A DNA stretch of 64,000 bases from Streptomyces sp. Tue 6430 (GTDB taxonomy: Bacteria > Actinomycetota > Actinomycetes > Streptomycetales > Streptomycetaceae). The notes beneath the pieces are model-generated. The model saw only the letters and a program-made list of their open reading frames with translations. It was not told the origin of the DNA and made no database searches. Below, in pieces: positions 59,901-64,000 of this stretch (its first letter is position 1; each line of letters opens with the position of its first letter). Location of the stretch: the NCBI GenBank assembly GCA_021568835.1, contig JAKGSH010000010.1, forward strand, positions 2,418,001 through 2,482,000, given 5' to 3'. The translations under genes and the position numbers were made by a program.

Positions 59901-60300
59901 CGTGGTCGCCCTCGCCGACGAGGCGACCTCCTCCGACGGCGACATGATCACGGCCGCGTTCAAGCTGCTGGGACTCGGGCCGGTGGTGGGGCAGCGGACG
60001 TGGGGCGGGGTCGTCGGCATGACGGGGCGGCACCGGCTCGGCGACGGGTCGGTCATCACCGTACCGATGAACGCGGCGTGGTTCGACGCGTACGGGTGGT
60101 CCGTGGAGAACCGCGGGGTCGCCCCCGACCTGGAGGCGCTGCGGACCCCGCTGGACTGGGCGGAGGGGCGGTACGCGCAGCTCGACGACGCGGTGTCGCT
60201 GGCGCTGACCCTGCTGGAGACCAGCCCGCCGGCGACGCCTCCGGGCCTGTCGCACGTCCCGGACCGTTCCCGTCCGCGGTTGCCCCCGCGGGAGCATTGA
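56908..60300 (+). CDS. Tricorn protease
   Basis: 1130 residues, a cytosolic high-mass serine protease that degrades proteasome and Clp products to short peptides. A six-bladed then seven-bladed propeller (AEDDLWLAPLDGPGRAWRLT..., repeated TDAEGEDAVEIAYLPR-type blades) leads to a PDZ-like domain and the C1/C2 catalytic part. The active-site residues can be placed: S784-H785 (GTSHAYV), nucleophile S1009-D1010 (ATSSDGDM) and E1067 (WSVENRGVAPD). A Gly/Glu/Ala-Gly-rich insert at about 410-460 lies in the second propeller. GTG 56908. Confidence 0.94.
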   Translation: MTYLRLPHLSGDQLCFVAEDDLWLAPLDGPGRAWRLTADRTKAGHPRFSPDGSQVACTSWRSLVPEIHLVPVDGGPGRRLTYWGSPDTRVCGWTPDGEILAVGSHGEPFSYFTWAYKVSPDGSPGRKLPWGPVSDLQSADLDGERRTLLLTGTPPHEPASWKRYRGGATGRLWLHGQRLLAGLEGHLADPMLVGGRVAFLSDHEGVGNLYSCAHDGSDLRRHTDHDAFYARNAACDGTRVVYQCAGDLWIVDDLSPGSEPRRIDVRLGGPRTGRRRYPIPAAQHVDGISVDETGRASAVAVRGSLYWLTHRDGPARTITDPPGARVRLPEMLGPGGQVAYVTDAEGEDAVEIAYLPRASGDRAPRRLASGGLGRVLEMVADPAGERLAIASHDGRLLLVTASDDEAPAAGGTGGPSGGGEAGEAGEAGEADGSGGSTGSDGPGGPGGPEGPGGPGGEVVELVRSVNGPVRDLAFSPDGAWLTWSHPGIGRSLRQIRMARLPAPGHSDALVVDVTNGRFEDENPVFTRDGRYLAFLSWRGFDPVYDVHTGDLSFPLGCRPYLVPLNSATPSPFALTPEGRPAAGGLDPAEDEGGDGTVGVEVEGLASRVTPFPVPASKYSALFPVAGGGLVWLRWPISGALGETFANPDDTSGRPTLEHFHLGKAKKSELVEHLDWFAVSGDGSRLVVVDEGELRAVPATESGDLDSTVWIDLRRILHEVDPGAEWRQSYAEAGRLIRAYFWDPGMCGIDWDAILDQYRPLVERVASPDEFADLLREVLGELGTSHAYVTAARRNEGPAHYQRRQGLLGANLVCREGRWTVKRILPGDSSDSRARSPLAGTGIREGAVLTHVDGRPVDPVAGPFPLLAGAGGTTVELTFTPAEGERGRTRRVAVVPLVDERPLRYQDWVAKRREVVMELSGGRCGYLHIPDMGGSGWAQFNRDLRMEVSRPALIVDVRGNAGGHISELVVEKLTRTILGWDLTRDAQPVSYATDAPRGPVVALADEATSSDGDMITAAFKLLGLGPVVGQRTWGGVVGMTGRHRLGDGSVITVPMNAAWFDAYGWSVENRGVAPDLEALRTPLDWAEGRYAQLDDAVSLALTLLETSPPATPPGLSHVPDRSRPRLPPREH

Positions 60301-60324
60301 GCGTCGCGATCCGGTGCGGCCGAG

Positions 60325-60488
60325 TGGGGGCTGGTCGCGCAGTTCCCCGCGCCCCTGGGTGGGCTGTACTGCCGCATGTCCACATCCTCACCCGGCACCC
60401 TCTCGGGCCGACGGTGGCCGCAACTCCCCAAGGGGCGCGGGGCTGTATCGATGTGCGGCTCCGCCGCGTGGGCGCGACCATCCCCCAC
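60325..60488. repeat. Abundant Streptomyces inverted repeat (GGTCGCGCAGTTCCCCGCGC type)
   Basis: The left arm (60325-60362) reads GGGGGCTGGTCGCGCAGTTC then CCCGCGCCCCTG. The right arm (60427-60488) is a variant in inverse orientation (AAGGGGCGCGGGGCTGTATC ... GGGCGCGACCA). From memory such elements occur many times between genes in Streptomyces. It lies after the tricorn stop and may act as its terminator. No gene is present in 60301-60609. Confidence 0.75.
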
Positions 60489-60506
60489 CGGCCCGCACCC
60501 GGCGAC

Positions 60507-60542
60507 GCACCCGCACCCGCACCCGCACCCGCACCCGCACCC
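60507..60542. repeat. Six GCACCC tandem hexamers
   Basis: Six perfect copies of GCACCC in the same spacer. Unstable simple repeat. Confidence 0.85.
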
Positions 60543-60609
60543 GCAACACGAACGCGGGGTGCCCCCCTTCACGGAGGACACCCCTGTGCGCTCGAGCCCG
60601 GCGGCAGCG

Positions 60610-60828
60610 TTACCGCATCGCCTCGGGGTCGAAGTCCGCGTCGTAGCGGTCCTCCTCGTCCCGGACCGTGCGCTGCGGGTCCTGCTCGCGCCCGTGCTCG
60701 CGCCCGGGCTCACGCTCACCACGCTGCCGGCCGCGCTCCGTGGCCCGTTCCTTCGTCTCGTCCATCTTCTGCTTGGCCTTGTCCTGCCACTGCTCGGCCT
60801 GGTCCTGGAACTTGTCCTTCATACCCAT
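60610..60828 (-). CDS. Small hydrophilic CsbD-like or stress-type protein
   Basis: 72 residues starting MGMKDKFQDQAEQWQDKAKQ, then KMDETKERATERGRQRGERE and an acidic end DRYDADFDPEAMR. It is almost entirely charged and predicted helical or disordered, like the CsbD protein at 239-412 but without its core motif. Function unknown. Its promoter must lie between 60829 and 60917. Confidence 0.75.
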   Translation of the reverse strand: MGMKDKFQDQAEQWQDKAKQKMDETKERATERGRQRGEREPGREHGREQDPQRTVRDEEDRYDADFDPEAMR

Positions 60829-60917
60829 GTGGGTTCACTCCCGAATGAGGGTGAGGGGGATGGCCCTCGGTGGGGCCTCGACCAGATTCACACGGCGGGA
60901 CATTCCGCGCATTTCGA

Positions 60918-61802
60918 TCAACTACGCTGCGTAGCGCGGGCCTGTTCGTCGGCCGCGCCGCCCGCTCCGACCAGGCCCGTCCGCATCCCCCGCAGCCGGG
61001 GCTCGAACCGCCGCATCTCCCGCTGCCCGACCGTCCCGATGAGCCCCGGCAGATATCCGCGGATCCCCTGCATCCCGCGCAGCCACCACTGCCCGTACAC
61101 GTGTGAGGACCGCCGCTCGATCCCGGCGACGATCCGGTCCACGGCCGGTCCGAGCGGGTACGTCTTGTTCGACGGCCAGGGCAGCCGCTGCCTCAACTCC
61201 CGCATCACGTCCTCCTGATCGGCGCCGCGCACCATATCGGTGTCGGTCCAGGACAGGTAACCGACGCCCACCCGCACACCCTTGTGGCCGACCTCGGCGC
61301 GCAGGCAGTGCGCGTACGCCTCCACGCCCGACTTGGAGGCGCAGTACGCCGTCATCATCGGGGCCGGGGTGATCGCCGCGAGGGAGGCGATCTGCAGGAG
61401 GTAGCCGCGGCTCTCCGTCAGCACCGGCAGGAAGGCGCGGGCGGTGACCGCCGAGCCGATGAGGTTGACCTCGATGACCCGGCGCCAGGCCTCCGGGTCG
61501 GAGTCGGCGAACGGACCGCCGGTGGCCACGCCCGCGTTGGCGACCACGATGTCCACCTTGCCGAAGCGCGCCTTCACCTCCCGGGCGACCCGGGCCATCG
61601 CCACGTGGTCGGTGACGTCGGCGTGCCAGTGGTCGGCGTCGCCGTGCAGCCGCTCCGCGACCGCCTTGAGCTCGTCGGGCTCCAGACCGACCAGCGCGAC
61701 GCTCGCCCCGCGCGCGGAGAGCTTGCGCGCGAGCAGCTCGCCGACGCCCCGTGCGGCGCCGGTGACGACCGCGACCTGTCCTTCGAGGCTCACCTTGCTC
61801 AT
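60918..61802 (-). CDS. SDR-family dehydrogenase
   Basis: 294 residues. The NAD(P) loop is TGAARGVG (about 15-22), followed by ANAGVAT, the active-site Ser (QIASLAAITPAPMM) and Y-x-x-x-K in TAYCASKSGVEAY. A long basic C-terminus (MRRFEPRLRGMRTGLVGAGG) may touch membranes. It overlaps the hydrolase gene (ATGA, 61799-61802). In the mycobacterial mymA operon the matching SDR is third after a monooxygenase and a lipase; the order is the same here. Confidence 0.9.
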   Translation of the reverse strand: MSKVSLEGQVAVVTGAARGVGELLARKLSARGASVALVGLEPDELKAVAERLHGDADHWHADVTDHVAMARVAREVKARFGKVDIVVANAGVATGGPFADSDPEAWRRVIEVNLIGSAVTARAFLPVLTESRGYLLQIASLAAITPAPMMTAYCASKSGVEAYAHCLRAEVGHKGVRVGVGYLSWTDTDMVRGADQEDVMRELRQRLPWPSNKTYPLGPAVDRIVAGIERRSSHVYGQWWLRGMQGIRGYLPGLIGTVGQREMRRFEPRLRGMRTGLVGAGGAADEQARATQRS

Positions 61803-62710
61803 GCGCCCTCCTTCGTGGCTGTGTGGGTGGTGACGAGGTCCCGGATCGTGCCGGTGACCAGCTCCGGCGCCTCCACCGGTGTCATGTGGCCGAGGCCGGG
61901 CAGCACCGTCAGGCCGACGCAGACCGGCAGCGCCTCGGCGAGCCGGCGGGCGTGCACCGGCGGGGTCATCCGGTCCGCCGACCCGACGATCACCGCCGCC
62001 GGTACCCGCAACTCCCGTACGGCGTGGTCGAGATCGAGCAGGTCGAGGACGTTCGACCAGGCGTGCCGGACCCGGCGCGGGCAGGCGTGCACGATCCGCG
62101 CGCAGGCCTCCACCATGTGCGGGGCCGAACCGGCTCCCATCGTGGCGTACTTGAGGATCCGGCGGGCGAGCGGCGTGACCGGGCCGAGCGGGGCGCGCGA
62201 GCCGAGGACGTGCCCGGTCAGCCAGGTCCGCAGCCGGCCGGGCCGCAGCGGTACGACGGTGGACTCGGCGACCAGCCGCGAACTGCCCGTGCTGCACAGC
62301 AGGACGGCCGCCACGTGCTCGCGGAACGCGGGCCGGCCGGAGGCGGCCATGATGGTCATGCCGCCCATGGAGTGCCCGGCGACCACGGCCCTCTCACCCG
62401 GCGCGAGGGTCGCGCCGAGCACGGCCTCGAGGTCGTCGGCGAGCATGTCCACGCTGCACACCGGGCTCGCCGGGGAACGGCCGTGACCGCGCTGGTCGTA
62501 GGCGATCACCCGGTGGTCGGCGGACAGGGCGCGGATCTGCGCCGCCCAGAACGCGGTCGAGCAGGTCCAGCCGTGCGCGAGGACGACCGCCGGGGCGGAG
62601 TCCGGGCCGTGCACTTCGACGTGCAGTTCCGTGCCGTCGGCGGAGCACGCGGTGAGGACCCGGGCCGGGGCGGGCGGGGCGTAGGGGCCGAGGGCGGCGG
62701 TGGCCGTCAC
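61799..62710 (-). CDS. Alpha/beta-hydrolase (LipR-like)
   Basis: 303 residues. The fold is VVLAHGWTCSTAFWAAQIRA, VIAYDQRGHGRS, nucleophile elbow VVAGHSMGGMTIMAAS (G-x-S-x-G), VPAAVIVGSADRMTPPVHAR (Asp) and PGLGHMTPVEAP (His). GTG 62710 overlaps the monooxygenase stop (GTGA). It may hydrolyse esters produced by Baeyer-Villiger oxidation by its neighbour; this is inferred from the operon. Confidence 0.9.
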   Translation of the reverse strand: MTATAALGPYAPPAPARVLTACSADGTELHVEVHGPDSAPAVVLAHGWTCSTAFWAAQIRALSADHRVIAYDQRGHGRSPASPVCSVDMLADDLEAVLGATLAPGERAVVAGHSMGGMTIMAASGRPAFREHVAAVLLCSTGSSRLVAESTVVPLRPGRLRTWLTGHVLGSRAPLGPVTPLARRILKYATMGAGSAPHMVEACARIVHACPRRVRHAWSNVLDLLDLDHAVRELRVPAAVIVGSADRMTPPVHARRLAEALPVCVGLTVLPGLGHMTPVEAPELVTGTIRDLVTTHTATKEGA

Positions 62711-64000
62711 GCGGTCACCTCCGGCCGCTCGCCGCGGTCCGCGTCCCGGGTGGCCGGGGCGGCCGCCGCCTCCGGGGTGTCCGGGGCGCGCAGGATCTCG
62801 TACTCGGCGAGGTCCACCCGGCGGGTCGCGCGGCGGAACTCGCCCGTGGTGCCCGGCCAGATGGTGGTGTTGCGGCCGTTGGCGTCGAGGTACCAGCTCG
62901 TGCAGCCGCCGGTGTTCCACACCGTGCGCGTCATCCGGTCCTGCACCCGCCGGTTCCAGGCGTGCACGGCGCTGGGGCGGGCGTCGAGGGCGGCCCGGCC
63001 GCCCAGGACGTCGAGCTGGCGGAGGTAGTCCGCCAGGTAGTTCAGCTGGGACTCGATCATGAGGATCATGGAGGAGTTCCCGAGGCCGGTGTTGGGGCCG
63101 ATGATCGTCATCCAGTTGGGGAACCCGGCCGCGCTGGCGCCGCGCAGGGCCTCCATGCCGCCCTTCCAGCTCTCCGCGAGGGTCCGCCCGTCGGCGCCGA
63201 CGACCCGCTCGGCGATCGGCATGTCCGTGACGCGGAACCCGGTGCCGAAGACGATCGCGTCCACCTCGGCCTCGCTGCCGTCGGCGGCGACGAGGGTGTT
63301 CCCGCGGATCTCGCGCAGCCCGCTCGCCACCACGTCCACGTTGGGGCGGGTGAGCGCCGGGTAGTACGCGCTGGACAGCAGGATCCGCTTGCAGCCGATG
63401 CGGTAGTCCGGGGTGAGCTTGGCGCGCAGGGCCGGGTCCTTGACCGCGCGGGCCATGTTCCGCCTGGCGAGCCGCTCGACGAAGCCGAGCTGGTTCGGAT
63501 GCCTGGTGAAGGCCTGCACCTGGAGTTCGCGGATGCCCCACAGGAGCCCGCGGCGGGCCTGCGTGGTGAACGGCAGCCGCCGGTGCAGCCGGCGCTCGGC
63601 GCCGCTGATCGCCCGGTCGACGCGGGGCATCACCCACGGCGGGGTGCGCTGGAAGAGGGTGAGGCGGCCGACCTTCGGCTGGATGGCGGGCACGATCTGG
63701 ACGGCCGAGGCGCCCGTGCCGACCATGGCGACGCGCTTGCCGGTGAGGTCGTAGTCGTGGTCCCAGCGGGCGGAGTGGAAGACCTTGCCGGGGAAGGAGT
63801 CCAGGCCGGGGATCTCGGGGATCCTCGGGTCGGACAGCGGCCCGGTCGCGGAGACGACGACGTCGGCCGAGAGCCTTCCCCCGCCGACGGTCTCGATGTC
63901 CCACCGCAGCCGCTCCGGGTCCCACGCCATCCGCTCGACCTCGGCGTCGAAGCGGATGTGGGGGCGCAGCCGGAAGACGTCCGTGACGTGCTCCAGGTAG
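62707..64000 (-). CDS. Flavin-containing (Baeyer-Villiger-type) monooxygenase, N-terminus beyond window
   Basis: About 431 residues are visible, reading in from the right edge. The FAD/NADPH parts show DVVVSATGPLSDPRIPEIPG, the BVMO-like region FHSARWDHDYDLTGKRVAMV, NADPH loop GTGASAVQIVPAI and GTGFRVTDMP. Such enzymes oxidise ketones or fatty-acid-like substrates. The FAD Rossmann motif GxGxxG of the N-terminus lies outside. Followed by hydrolase and SDR in the mymA-like order. Confidence 0.9.
   Translation of the reverse strand, partial: YLEHVTDVFRLRPHIRFDAEVERMAWDPERLRWDIETVGGGRLSADVVVSATGPLSDPRIPEIPGLDSFPGKVFHSARWDHDYDLTGKRVAMVGTGASAVQIVPAIQPKVGRLTLFQRTPPWVMPRVDRAISGAERRLHRRLPFTTQARRGLLWGIRELQVQAFTRHPNQLGFVERLARRNMARAVKDPALRAKLTPDYRIGCKRILLSSAYYPALTRPNVDVVASGLREIRGNTLVAADGSEAEVDAIVFGTGFRVTDMPIAERVVGADGRTLAESWKGGMEALRGASAAGFPNWMTIIGPNTGLGNSSMILMIESQLNYLADYLRQLDVLGGRAALDARPSAVHAWNRRVQDRMTRTVWNTGGCTSWYLDANGRNTTIWPGTTGEFRRATRRVDLAEYEILRAPDTPEAAAAPATRDADRGERPEVTA

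Noticed and set aside
56746..60297. Long minus-strand open frame opposite tricorn
   Set aside because: Composition is that of an antisense shadow; tricorn has complete catalytic motifs on the plus strand.
1..64000. tRNA or rRNA genes
   Set aside because: No cloverleaf with TTCGA-type T arm or rRNA-like stretch was noticed in the spacers.

Overview
The window is about 70% G+C, with strong third-position G/C bias, frequent GTG starts, ATGA/GTGA gene overlaps and streptomycete-specific families (SsgA-like protein, WhiJ-type XRE plus DUF397 pair, bacterial tricorn protease, actinobacterial protein O-mannosyltransferase). It is a chromosomal segment of a Streptomyces. From memory, the gene order galK-galE-galT-symporter, ispE-rsmA-rpfB-TatD-rsmI-pmt-two penicillin-binding proteins and ssgE-cbiMQO matches the S. 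coelicolor SCO313x-SCO316x neighbourhood. That synteny is recalled and was not searched here.

Layout. 0-4.2 kb: end of a TetR gene, a CsbD-like stress protein, a Phd/RelE-type toxin-antitoxin pair, a trans-aconitate methyltransferase divergent from a MarR regulator, a NarL-type response regulator and a GNAT. 4.2-9.7 kb: leftward Leloir operon galT-galE-galK divergent from a sodium:solute symporter, so sugar uptake and galactose conversion sit side by side. 9.8-15 kb: accessory stretch with two tandem related small proteins, a WhiJ-type regulatory cluster (ATPase, XRE/DUF5753, DUF397), a GNAT split by an IS5-family insertion with a CTAG target duplication, and an atypical response regulator without the phospho-acceptor Asp. 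15.2-22.4 kb: two tandem membrane-anchored beta-propeller paralogs, an ABC-F ATPase and a Uma2 nuclease.

22.4-34.1 kb: conserved core with ispE, rsmA, rpfB and TatD, then rsmI divergent from pmt, then two tandem penicillin-binding proteins. 34.2-43.8 kb: an accessory island between the PBP pair and ssgE. It holds regulators (TetR, XRE, double-length Lrp), small oxidoreductases, a DNA-alkylation repair protein and at least three gene remnants. A 21-bp identical operator core ties the TetR gene at one end of the island to a quinone-oxidoreductase-like gene at the other. 44-48.3 kb: ssgE, a cobalt/nickel ECF transporter cbiMQO whose last gene overlaps ohrR, then ohr. 48.4-53.4 kb: serine hydrolase, DUF1876, arylamine N-acetyltransferase, glyoxalase-like protein, EamA permease, an internally deleted YbaK-type gene and a secreted lamin-tail protein with a repeat tail. 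53.7-64 kb: MMPL exporter with its TetR, a full-length tricorn protease, repeat-rich spacer DNA, and a monooxygenase-hydrolase-SDR operon ordered like the mycobacterial mymA operon and cut by the window end.

Quality note: six single-base losses, all in runs of G or C, break or shift the reading frame in four genes (tam, the second response regulator, the first beta-propeller gene, rsmI). The uniform type, and the presence of one in conserved rsmI, point to consensus sequence errors more than to true pseudogenes. The interrupted GNAT, the YbaK deletion and the hydrolase/LuxR chimera are not explained that way and look like real gene decay.

I found no clear previously undescribed multi-gene system. 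The strongest leads are the remote TetR operator, the receiver-defective regulator, the WhiJ-type cluster with its hyphenated palindrome, and the paired propeller proteins.
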